Source: Alphaproteobacteria bacterium (lineage in GTDB: Bacteria > Pseudomonadota > Alphaproteobacteria > Rickettsiales > SXRF01). From it: 49,200 nucleotides of DNA. The notes under the pieces were generated by a model that saw nothing but the letters and a program-made list of their open reading frames with translations, did no database searches and was not told the origin of the DNA. The DNA lies in the NCBI GenBank assembly GCA_025362975.1, contig JANYES010000012.1, forward strand, positions 1-49,200, in the 5' to 3' direction. A program made the translations under genes and the position numbers. Below, in pieces: positions 34,581 to 41,067 of this stretch (position 1 is its first letter; each line of letters starts with the position of its first letter).

Positions 34581-35404
34581 CTGCTGTGCGCCATATCTCC
34601 ACCCATCTGCACGAAGCCATCTCCAGCGGCCGCCTGACCCACGTACACCAGTTGCTGCAAGACGGCGCCGACCCGAACGATGCTTCGTCGGACTATGGCA
34701 TGCGCCCGCTGGGGGTCGCCCTTTCGAGCCGCGCGCGCGTCCCTACCGATGACCTGCTGAAAATCACCGCCATGCTGATGGAATTCGGCGCCGATCCGCA
34801 CCTCATCGACCCGCGCGACAACACCAACGCCATCACCTATGCTTCCCTCATCGGCGACAGCTCACGCTTCCTTGAAATCATGTTCACCACCGGCAGGCAT
34901 CGGGGCAACCCCAACCTCACCGACCATAACGGTCTGCTGCCGCTGCAAATGGCCAACGGCCAGGCCGAAGCTAAAACGCTGATCAAATTCGGGGCCGATA
35001 TTTTTAAGCCCTGCTACGACGGCCAATCTGCGCTGGAAACCTACCGCCTTGAACGCCCAGAATGGGTGCCGATGCTGCTGATGGAAGCTCTCGTCCGCCC
35101 GCACATGTGCAACGGCCGCATCAACATCAACTTCCTCGTCGATAGTCGCGGCAACCCGACCAGAATGATGATACAGCTGCTGCAAAACACCGTACCCGAA
35201 GCGCTGATCGACCCTGCGCTCTTCGAGCGCCCGCAGGATTTATACCGGCTCTTCCCGCTGCTTCCTCCCGCGCTGCAAGGCCGCATCGACATGTCAGGCT
35301 ACCGCAACCATAAGCTAGAATCCTATCCACAGGACGCCGAAGCCGAAGGCTTCATCAAGCGCTACCGCCGCTCTCCCCCGGAAAAAATCCCCAACGAACG
35401 TTAG
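34577..35404 (+). CDS. Ankyrin-array protein 20, last of the array, 275 aa
   Basis: It overlaps gene 19 by 4 bp. Repeats: HEAISSGRLTHVHQLLQDGADPN, RPLGVALSS with MLMEFGADPHLID, LPLQMANGQAEAKTLIKFGADI. The module is the most divergent: no Trp-x-Gly-x-Glu, but RIDMSGYRNHK and a tail EGFIKRYRR remain. It is the 3' end of the plus-strand operon. Its TAG stop overlaps the TAA of a convergent minus-strand fragment (35401-35514); no terminator hairpin is seen. Confidence 0.78.
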   Translation: MTAVRHISTHLHEAISSGRLTHVHQLLQDGADPNDASSDYGMRPLGVALSSRARVPTDDLLKITAMLMEFGADPHLIDPRDNTNAITYASLIGDSSRFLEIMFTTGRHRGNPNLTDHNGLLPLQMANGQAEAKTLIKFGADIFKPCYDGQSALETYRLERPEWVPMLLMEALVRPHMCNGRININFLVDSRGNPTRMMIQLLQNTVPEALIDPALFERPQDLYRLFPLLPPALQGRIDMSGYRNHKLESYPQDAEAEGFIKRYRRSPPEKIPNER

Positions 35405-35514
35405 CCTATCTCCAAGTCGCGCAGGTTTTCACGCACACGTTGCTGCCAGCGCGCTTTTTCGTTTGTGCCCATCAACGTGTCGATGGGAATGCCGCTCGGA
35501 TCAGACAGGCGGCT
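35401..35514 (-). pseudogene. C-terminal remnant of a convergent gene (about 38 aa)
   Basis: In one minus frame, reading leftwards from about 35514, the peptide LSRLSDPSGIPIDTLMG, then KARWQQRVRENLRDLEIG, ends at a TAA that overlaps the ankyrin operon stop. The composition and GC-rich codon use resemble backbone genes. Upstream of 35514 the frame becomes Cys/Arg-rich nonsense and the DNA becomes more AT-rich. I interpret it as the tail of a backbone gene cut off by integration of foreign DNA. The family is not recognised. Confidence 0.4.
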
Positions 35515-35783
35515 TAAGCTTCGCGCGGGGTAACAACGATTTCTTGCTTTACGGTTAGGGGAACAACGTTCTTTTTACGGAGGCTCTCAAACTGCATATT
35601 CCAGTGCTTTTGCAGTTCAAAATGCTTTGGCAATGCCTCACTTTCAACCTTAATGCCAAGGGAAGTGCGGATTTCAGTCTTGCCTATCTCAGCGCGTAAA
35701 TCATCAGGCACGACTTCCCGGAAGTAATAAACGCCATTTTCTGGCCGTTTTAGCAGCATTGCATACCTACTCATCCGTACCAC
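35514..35783 (-). pseudogene. Truncated tyrosine integrase, N-terminal arm-binding part (89 aa)
   Basis: The peptide has LLKRPENGVYYFREVVPDDLRAEIG, then EIRTSLGIK, a pattern of the N-terminal DUF6538-like/arm-binding domain of phage-type integrases (YYFRRxVPxDLR). The core-binding and catalytic domains (R-H-R-Y) are missing; the frame stops at the junction with backbone-like sequence. It is presumably left from an older integration event at the same place as the adjacent element. Confidence 0.6.
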
Positions 35784-35857
35784 CCTTTTGTACCAGTTGC
35801 CTCTGATACGCTAGATGATTCAGTAAGTTATTGTAGATAAACTATTCTGTAGGAAAG

Positions 35858-35871
35858 TGGTGACCCCTACG
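35858..35871. repeat. Candidate attL (tRNA 3'-end-like)
   Basis: TGGTGACCCCTACG reads, on the minus strand, CGTAGGGGTCACCA, like the 3' acceptor end of a tRNA. A copy with one C fewer lies at 43093-43106. P4-type integrases usually recombine at tRNA 3' ends. No complete tRNA can be folded next to either copy. Confidence 0.35.
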
Positions 35872-35879
35872 TCCGCCAA

Positions 35880-35896
35880 AGGGGGTGGTTCCCCCT
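35880..35896 (+). other. GC-rich hairpin upstream of the integrase gene
   Basis: AGGGGG and CCCCCT pair perfectly around a 5-nt loop, 131 bp before the integrase start. It is followed by GTTTC, not a full U-tract, so it is at most a weak terminator of transcription from the left. It may also be part of the recombination site. The rest of 35784-36027 is AT-rich with no gene. Confidence 0.35.
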
Positions 35897-36027
35897 GTTT
35901 CAACCCGTGCCAATCTACAGCACAATTTTTTGAATTTCACGCATTTTTCCGGTTTTAAATATTTCAATCTGTTGCAAAGAACGTGTAATGGTGGTAACTG
36001 TTTTGGCATCTAGCAAGGAATCTAGCC

Positions 36028-37293
36028 ATGCCAAAACTCGCAAAAGAATTAAGTGCGCTCGCAGTCAAAAATATACAACATTCCGGCAGAAGGAAAGACG
36101 TGCCGGAACGATATGCTGTCGGCGGTGTATCGGGGCTGTTACTGCAAGTTACGCCTAATAATGCCAAAAGCTGGCTATTGCGTACCACAATTGCAGGGCA
36201 GCGGCAATTAATGGGATTTGGGTCGTACCCGGAAGTATCGCTGAAAAACGCAAAAGAACTAGCGGCTGCGGCAAAGCAGCAAGCGCGAGACGGTATTAAT
36301 CCTATCGTGGATCGCAAGGTCAAAAGAGCGACACTGGAAGCGGAAAAGCTGCGTGGCAGGACATTCGCGCAGGTGGTCGATGAATATTTAAAACTGAAAA
36401 TGGAAGGCGAACGGAAAAAAACCAGTAGCCAATGGCGTTCTAGCCTTGAAAGCTACGCATTGCCGGAAATGGGCGATATTCCTGTTGATGATATTAAAAG
36501 GCAGGACATTCTGCGGGTTTTAGAACCAATATGGCGCAGCAAAACCGAAACGGCACGCCGCGTGCGTGCGCGTATAGAATCCGTATTGAATTATGCGATG
36601 GTGAAAGGCTATCGCAAAGATGGTGATAATCCTGCCCGGTGGAACGGCCATTTAAAAGAAATTCTACCGTCACCCAATAAAATTCAAAAAATAACCCATC
36701 AACCCGCTGTGCAGCTTAAGGATATACATGCGTGGTATTCAGCCTTACGGAAATCCGAAAGCATAAGCGCACTGGCTTTGGAGTTTACCGCCCTTACAGC
36801 TTGCCGGAGCGGTGAAGTGCGCGAAGCGGCATGGGATGAGATTGATTTGAAGTCGAAAATTTGGGTTATTCCTGCGGATCGCATGAAAATGAAGCGAGAG
36901 CATAGAGTTCCTTTGTCTGACAGGGCGATTGAAATCCTAAAACAGACCCCGCGTTTTGAAGGCAGTAACCATGTCTTTCCGGCAACCAAGGGCGGTGCGT
37001 TATCCGATATGACGCTTTCCAAGCATATGAAGGATATGCACGAGCGTGAATTGAAAGCAGACCGCAAAGGTTGGCTTGATAGCAAATCAGGCCGTCCGGC
37101 TGTGCCACATGGCTTGCGCTCGACATTCCGTCAATGGGCAGGAGAGGAAACCGATTATCCGCGTGAAATAGTCGAATTGTGTTTAGCGCATGACATTATG
37201 GGCAGCGTGGAACGCGCATACATGCGAACGGATATTTTGGAGAAACGCCGGGCAATAATGAACGCCTGGACAAAATTTCTAATGGAGAAATAG
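36028..37293 (+). CDS. P4-type tyrosine recombinase/integrase, 421 aa
   Basis: It catalyses site-specific integration and excision of the element. The N-terminal DUF4102-type domain has RYAVGGVSGLLLQVTP and SWLLRTTIAGQRQLMGFGSYPEVSL. The core-binding domain follows near residue 110. The catalytic domain shows the first Arg in LTACRSGEVREA, the HGLRSTFRQWA box (His and second Arg), and ERAYMRTD with the nucleophilic Tyr near the C terminus. AAGGA lies upstream of the ATG at good spacing. The catalytic set looks complete, so it is probably active. Confidence 0.93.
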   Translation: MPKLAKELSALAVKNIQHSGRRKDVPERYAVGGVSGLLLQVTPNNAKSWLLRTTIAGQRQLMGFGSYPEVSLKNAKELAAAAKQQARDGINPIVDRKVKRATLEAEKLRGRTFAQVVDEYLKLKMEGERKKTSSQWRSSLESYALPEMGDIPVDDIKRQDILRVLEPIWRSKTETARRVRARIESVLNYAMVKGYRKDGDNPARWNGHLKEILPSPNKIQKITHQPAVQLKDIHAWYSALRKSESISALALEFTALTACRSGEVREAAWDEIDLKSKIWVIPADRMKMKREHRVPLSDRAIEILKQTPRFEGSNHVFPATKGGALSDMTLSKHMKDMHERELKADRKGWLDSKSGRPAVPHGLRSTFRQWAGEETDYPREIVELCLAHDIMGSVERAYMRTDILEKRRAIMNAWTKFLMEK

Positions 37294-37574
37294 TGGATAT
37301 TTCACAAATAAAAACCGCAAAAAATAAGCGCGGCAGGCCATATCTTAATATATTAAGAAAGTGGGCTGATCCTACAAAAATGGATTGTTTAACGGGATTG
37401 TATGAAAAAATTGCTGAGAGAAAACTTAAATATAAAGGCGGAATGCTGCGTTACGGTAAAAAGGACGAAATTATTGATTCCATAGCTAAAAAATATGGGG
37501 TTTATGCCGATCAACTTAGAGTTCATGTAAATAGAACTAAAAAGCCGAGAACCACAAGAAAGTCTAAAAAGTGA
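37293..37574 (+). CDS. Small basic hypothetical protein, 93 aa
   Basis: It starts with GTG overlapping the last base of the integrase stop, so it is translationally coupled. Unrecognised. The protein is strongly basic and ends in KKPRTTRKSKK, suggesting nucleic-acid binding. The middle contains a possible helix-turn-helix (IIDSIAKKYGVYADQLRVHV), so it could be an excisionase-like partner of the integrase (inference). Confidence 0.55.
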   Translation: MDISQIKTAKNKRGRPYLNILRKWADPTKMDCLTGLYEKIAERKLKYKGGMLRYGKKDEIIDSIAKKYGVYADQLRVHVNRTKKPRTTRKSKK

Positions 37575-37642
37575 ATTTTTGGCTGGTGATTTGATATTTC
37601 AAAATAGCGCATACTTTGCCAACCCATAAAAGGAGAAGCAAA

Positions 37643-37924
37643 ATGCACAATTTTAGTAAATTACTGAATATCACAACCAGCTTACTCAATGTTGGCGCAT
37701 GGGCAAACTGCTGCCCAGAAAAGCGTGAAATTAAGCCAGTAGTATCAGGTCAGGTGTATCTGACATCAGCGCAGCTAGCACGTATGCTTTGTGTTTCTCG
37801 AACAAGCCTATGGCGAAGGATAAAAGATGATAAAGCATTTCCTAAGCCAGTCCGGTTTGGGAAAGCCATGCGGCGATGGTCGCTGCCGGAAATCGAAACA
37901 TATCTTGCCGCATCACGCGCTTAA
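37643..37924 (+). CDS. AlpA-like helix-turn-helix regulator, 93 aa
   Basis: The start at 37643 is chosen for an AGGAGA site 6 nt upstream; the open frame reaches 37616 without one. The C-terminal half is a MerR/AlpA-type winged helix: VYLTSAQLARMLCVSRTSLWRRI, then FPKPVRFGKAMRRWSLPEIETYL. AlpA-type proteins in P4-like elements activate excision or regulate replication genes. The N-terminal about 35 residues have two adjacent cysteines (NCCPEK) and are not conserved in the family as I know it. Confidence 0.8.
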   Translation: MHNFSKLLNITTSLLNVGAWANCCPEKREIKPVVSGQVYLTSAQLARMLCVSRTSLWRRIKDDKAFPKPVRFGKAMRRWSLPEIETYLAASRA

Positions 37925-37935
37925 CAATTAAAAAA

Positions 37936-37968
37936 TACCCCGCAGGTATGGAGCAACCGGACGGGGTA
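37936..37968 (+). promoter_or_regulatory. Inverted repeat in the leader of the primase-helicase gene
   Basis: TACCCCG (37936-37942) and CGGGGTA (37962-37968) are perfect inverted arms around a 19-nt loop containing CCGG. The hairpin ends about 14 nt before the ATG at 37983 and just before the AAAAGG ribosome-binding site, so it could control translation of the replication protein, for instance as an antisense-RNA or protein target. Confidence 0.4.
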
Positions 37969-37982
37969 AGAAAAGGTGTATT

Positions 37983-39878
37983 ATGGATGCTATCATAAAC
38001 CCCGCTCCGGGTTTGAATGCTGGCTGCAATCCCGCGCTCAGTATCACATTTTTTAAGAATAATAAAAATCCTACCGGTGTAAAACGCGATACTGACTGGC
38101 AGAGTATTTGCAACTGGCTGAAAGAATGCGCCACTGTCGTTGTTAGCGACAGGGATAGTCTTTGCCTTATAAAGCTTGCGGTTTTTCAAAATAATTATCG
38201 CAATGATCAAAATTTACAGTGGGTGTATGGTATTGAAGGGGATTACGATGCCGGTATGCTTCCGGTTATGCAGGCGGTGGAAATTTTGGGCTTCACTGGA
38301 ATTGAATCCTTTGTTTACACTACCACTAGGCATACGGACGAGCGGCCAAGATTTCGCATTCTCTGCCCCTTGTCCAAGCCGATTGGCGCACAAGATCGTA
38401 GCAAATATGTAGCGAATCTCAATGGCGTGCTTAGTGGCGTTCTTGCATCGGAGAGTTTTTCACTTTCACAGTCATTTTATGTTGGCAGCGTTGCAGGAAA
38501 CCAGCTTATGCAATGTTACCATGTTGCAGGCTGGCCAATTGATTTGATGCCAGATTTACCAAGTATTGGTGGGGAAAAAGCTGAAATTAGTCAGCGCGTC
38601 AATAGCGGGCGGCTTGCGCCAAATTATAACATAGCATTAGAAGCCCTTATGAGCCGACATCCTGCGGATGGTGAAAGAGATTGGTGGTTAAAATTTTCCG
38701 GCGCATTTTTTACTGCCACAAGAGGCTTAACCAGCGATGAACAAAGATTGAATGATTGGCAGGCTTGGAATTTACCTTATGGTGAAAAAAACGATGCTGT
38801 TAAAAATCTGGCAACCTGGAGAGATTTCGAGCGGAATGGCACAAGCGGCGATTTTTTAACACTGGCGGATATGTCCGATAATGCTAATGCCAAAGGATGG
38901 GCATATTTCGGAGAAATGAAAATACAGTCAAACAAGGTGCGCGGATTCCAATTTACTCGCTGGGATCAGCTTGAAACGACAAAGCAGCAATGGATTATCG
39001 AAGGGATCATACCAGAAGGATTATGCCAGCTTTTCGGCGCTTCGGGATCAGGCAAAAGTTTTGTTGCTATCAGTATGGGGATGTCCATAGCCGCAGGCAT
39101 ACCTTGGTTCGGACATAACACACGTGCTGGCGATGTCATCTACATTTGCGGCGAAGGAAAGGCCGGTATTAAGAAGCGCCTGAAAGCTTGGGAAGCGCGC
39201 TATGGGCAAAATATATCGCCTATTCCGTTCTATGTAAGCAGCGAACGGGTAAATTTTCCCGACCCTGCAAGCATAGCGCAAGTCAAACGCGCAATAGAAA
39301 CCCTGAATATCAAACCTGGCTTCATCATCATCGATACGTTTAGCCGCAATTTTGTTGGCAATGAAAATGACACACAGGATATGGCAGGTTTTATTCGAGC
39401 AATTGACGATTTAAAAGATCACTATGGAGCAAGCGTTGCAATCATTCATCATACAGGTCACGGTGATAAAGAACGTGGGCGAGGATCAAGTGTAGCCAAG
39501 GGCGCAATGGACGCGGAATTTTTGATTGAAAAAAGCGGCGAGCAAATCACTTTCCAATGCAGGAAAATGAAAGATTCGCAGGAGCCAGTGGATAAAAAAT
39601 TTGAACTGGCAAATACCATCCAGCTTGTAAATGGTTTCCCTGAGAGCGAGGCGGTATTGGTTAGCGCAGGATTTCCTGCTCTGCATGAACGAACGGTAAA
39701 AACGATCAGCCTCCTACAATCGCAAAAAGATGAACTTTCAAAAGATGATCTTTTTGACCTTTTGGTAAAAAAAGGAATCTTAAACGGAAAACCTGACACA
39801 CAGCAGCGTTATTTCCGTGGAATTTTGGCTGACTTCCAAAACAATAATCTCGATCCTCAATGGGTTAGGAGTTTATGA
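37983..39878 (+). CDS. Primase-helicase replication protein (RepA/AAA-type), 631 aa
   Basis: Predicted initiator and helicase of the element. The N-terminal about 200 residues resemble an archaeo-eukaryotic-type primase domain (GIEGDYDAGML; ERPRFRILCPLSKPI). A PriCT-like linker follows (about 220-300: ALMSRHPADGERDWWLKFSGAF). The C-terminal domain is a RecA-fold hexameric helicase: Walker A GASGSGKSF near residue 355, ICGEGKAGIKKRL, Walker B FIIIDTFSRN near 443, and AIIHHTGHG. An iteron array lies directly after the stop, fitting an initiator that acts on a neighbouring origin. Confidence 0.82.
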   Translation: MDAIINPAPGLNAGCNPALSITFFKNNKNPTGVKRDTDWQSICNWLKECATVVVSDRDSLCLIKLAVFQNNYRNDQNLQWVYGIEGDYDAGMLPVMQAVEILGFTGIESFVYTTTRHTDERPRFRILCPLSKPIGAQDRSKYVANLNGVLSGVLASESFSLSQSFYVGSVAGNQLMQCYHVAGWPIDLMPDLPSIGGEKAEISQRVNSGRLAPNYNIALEALMSRHPADGERDWWLKFSGAFFTATRGLTSDEQRLNDWQAWNLPYGEKNDAVKNLATWRDFERNGTSGDFLTLADMSDNANAKGWAYFGEMKIQSNKVRGFQFTRWDQLETTKQQWIIEGIIPEGLCQLFGASGSGKSFVAISMGMSIAAGIPWFGHNTRAGDVIYICGEGKAGIKKRLKAWEARYGQNISPIPFYVSSERVNFPDPASIAQVKRAIETLNIKPGFIIIDTFSRNFVGNENDTQDMAGFIRAIDDLKDHYGASVAIIHHTGHGDKERGRGSSVAKGAMDAEFLIEKSGEQITFQCRKMKDSQEPVDKKFELANTIQLVNGFPESEAVLVSAGFPALHERTVKTISLLQSQKDELSKDDLFDLLVKKGILNGKPDTQQRYFRGILADFQNNNLDPQWVRSL

Positions 39879-39880
39879 TT

Positions 39881-39979
39881 GCGGATTGAGCGGATTCCGT
39901 GCGGATTGGCTACGGATAAGGGCGGATTACAAACGGATAAAATACGGATTGGCGGATTTGCCCTATAAGGGCAATCCGC
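39881..39979 (+). repeat. Iteron array, candidate origin of replication
   Basis: Eight direct copies of a heptamer GCGGATT (variants ACGGATA, ACGGATT) start at 39881, 39890, 39901, 39912, 39922, 39933, 39944 and 39952. The spacing is 8-11 bp, mostly 10-11, which puts the copies on one face of the helix. Inverted copies follow (AATCCGC at 39973-39979, then ATCCGA). The last direct and first inverted copies form a hairpin around GCCCT/AGGGC. The array begins 3 bp after the replication gene and is followed by an A/T-rich stretch. This fits iterons bound by the upstream protein. Confidence 0.72.
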
Positions 39980-40010
39980 TATCCGAATCCATCATATAAT
40001 AAAAATTGGG

Positions 40011-40700
40011 CTAAATCGGATTTTTTACCGCTGCGTTTTTAGAGGCTCTTCTTGCGGCATCTGCTTTTTCATATATGTTCATTAGATCGTTATCGATAAC
40101 AGTTATATCCATTAGCTGGTCAAACAACACAGACATCGCAATAGTTTGGGTCGCGTTTTTCCAAGTGACTTTATCTTTGCTCCCAATATCTGGGCTGGTA
40201 TCGATTGCCGGTTTTCCAAATTTTTTCGTTAATGCTTCTAGCGCGATGCCATAGACATTCTTTGAATAACCTCCGTTGAATTTATAAAAACGAAGCGTGT
40301 GATCTTTATGATCAGGCATGAAACTGAAACTATAAGCAATGGTTCCATATCCAGAACTGGTCAATAAAAGCTGATCTACTGATCCAGAATCATCTATCCA
40401 GGCGCATTTTTTTACTCCCAGCTGCCTTTCAGTTTCATCTAAGCTTAACATTACTGAATAAGGTGAACCGTTCACCGAAGCTTTATCTTCTGTGCATACC
40501 ACTGTCGAAGATTTTGTCTTATGATCAGGATTTCCCGTATCGGGATGTTGCATCTTTTTAAAATCATCTAACGCTGTTCCAATAGGAATTCCTTTGAAAT
40601 CAAATTGCTTTAAATTGGAGGATTGAGCAAATGCGTAATAAATCGCTGTGCCTGATAGCAAGCAGATAATTAAACTGATCCGAACTATCTTATTTTTCAT
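40011..40700 (-). CDS. Secreted hypothetical protein, 229 aa, cargo of the element
   Basis: I use ATG 40700; the longer frame to 40859 runs through an RNA-like region with a terminator. Residues 1-25 form a signal peptide (MKNKIVR, then ISLIICLLSGTAIYYAFA, cleavage before QSS). The mature part is soluble with two cysteines (VVCTED; KKCAWID) that could pair, and contains FDFKGIPIGTALDDFKK, a start motif common to several small periplasmic proteins of mobile elements. The C terminus is basic and Ala-rich. No enzymatic motif is recognised. It is on the opposite strand from its neighbours. Confidence 0.65.
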   Translation of the reverse strand: MKNKIVRISLIICLLSGTAIYYAFAQSSNLKQFDFKGIPIGTALDDFKKMQHPDTGNPDHKTKSSTVVCTEDKASVNGSPYSVMLSLDETERQLGVKKCAWIDDSGSVDQLLLTSSGYGTIAYSFSFMPDHKDHTLRFYKFNGGYSKNVYGIALEALTKKFGKPAIDTSPDIGSKDKVTWKNATQTIAMSVLFDQLMDITVIDNDLMNIYEKADAARRASKNAAVKNPI

Positions 40701-40724
40701 TTTTATTGCCCTTCGTGGATAGTG

Positions 40725-40755
40725 AAAAAAAGTCGCCAGATTTTTCTCTGGCGAC
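40725..40755 (-). terminator. Intrinsic terminator (minus strand)
   Basis: A perfect 9-bp stem, GTCGCCAGA (40732-40740) with TCTGGCGAC (40747-40755), and a 6-nt loop are followed on the minus strand by seven U (A-run at 40725-40731). This is a textbook Rho-independent terminator. It stands 25 bp upstream of the 40700 start codon, so it ends a short upstream transcript or attenuates the gene. Confidence 0.82.
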
Positions 40756-40930
40756 TGGGTGTTTTCATCCGTATCAAGCGAAACGGCGCGATGCTTTTGG
40801 GCTTGCGCCTTGAACATGGCAATCGCCACCCAGCCATACTGAGTAGCGACACGCTTCACGGCGGTGTCTTAGCCGCGCTTGATTAGGGGATGAAAAGCCC
40901 CAGCCTTCTGAAAAAGGCCAATGACAGATT
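40725..40930 (-). ncRNA. Probable c4-type antisense RNA locus
   Basis: Upstream of the terminator the minus strand carries sequence whose conceptual translation contains GWVAIAMFKAQAQ and QSPEKNLATFF. These strings recur in P4- and P1-like elements where the c4/CI antisense RNA is encoded, and they are RNA structure, not protein, signatures there. A GGGG...CCCC hairpin (about 40884-40900) and a GACACCGCC-type segment lie within it. In P4 this RNA silences replication or antirepressor genes in the lysogenic state. I recognise it from memory; the 5' end is a guess. Confidence 0.45.
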
Positions 40931-40987
40931 TAGCCGAAAAAAAATCAAATTACACGATATTATTGAAACGCTTTGGCGATGGTTGAA

Positions 40988-41001
40988 ATGTTATGTAACA
41001 T
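40988..41001 (+). promoter_or_regulatory. Palindromic operator ATGTTA-TG-TAACAT
   Basis: A perfect 14-bp palindrome lies 10 bp upstream of the -35 box of the next promoter, in an otherwise AT-rich region, and is the sort of site bound by a dimeric helix-turn-helix regulator of the element. The same region faces the possible promoter of the c4-like RNA on the other strand, so the site could control both directions. Confidence 0.45.
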
Positions 41002-41011
41002 ATTGTATTTA

Positions 41012-41039
41012 TTGACTATATTTTAAAACATGGTAAACT
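41012..41039 (+). promoter_or_regulatory. Promoter of the 41068 operon
   Basis: TTGACT (41012-41017) and TAAACT (41034-41039), 16-bp spacer, 28 bp before the start codon. The -35 matches five of six consensus positions. AGGAG at 41056-41060 provides the ribosome-binding site. It should drive the five overlapping genes up to 43002. Confidence 0.55.
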
Positions 41040-41067
41040 CCGATGGTAGTTAAACAGGAGACTTCCC

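Noticed and set aside
21000-35000. CRISPR-like or other short tandem DNA repeats in the array
   Set aside because: Similarity between units is at protein level with strong nucleotide divergence; no regularly spaced identical repeats were seen.
20122-35404. Ankyrin proteins as type IV secretion effectors as in Rickettsiales or Legionella
   Set aside because: No secretion genes are in the window, the proteins lack signal peptides, and mipZ plus a full metabolic backbone do not suggest an obligate intracellular bacterium. It stays possible but unsupported.
35840-35925. A tRNA gene at the left element border
   Set aside because: The acceptor-like end (minus-strand CGTAGGGGTCACCA) is present but no anticodon, D-arm or T-arm can be folded with it on either strand, so I list only a candidate attachment site.
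39952-39979. Rho-independent terminator after the primase-helicase gene
   Set aside because: The hairpin is good but no U-tract follows on either strand, and its arms are iteron copies, so it is more likely part of the origin.
40701-40859. N-terminal extension of the 40011-40700 protein to 40859
   Set aside because: It would translate through an intrinsic terminator and c4-like RNA sequence, and it would place a signal peptide in the middle of the protein.
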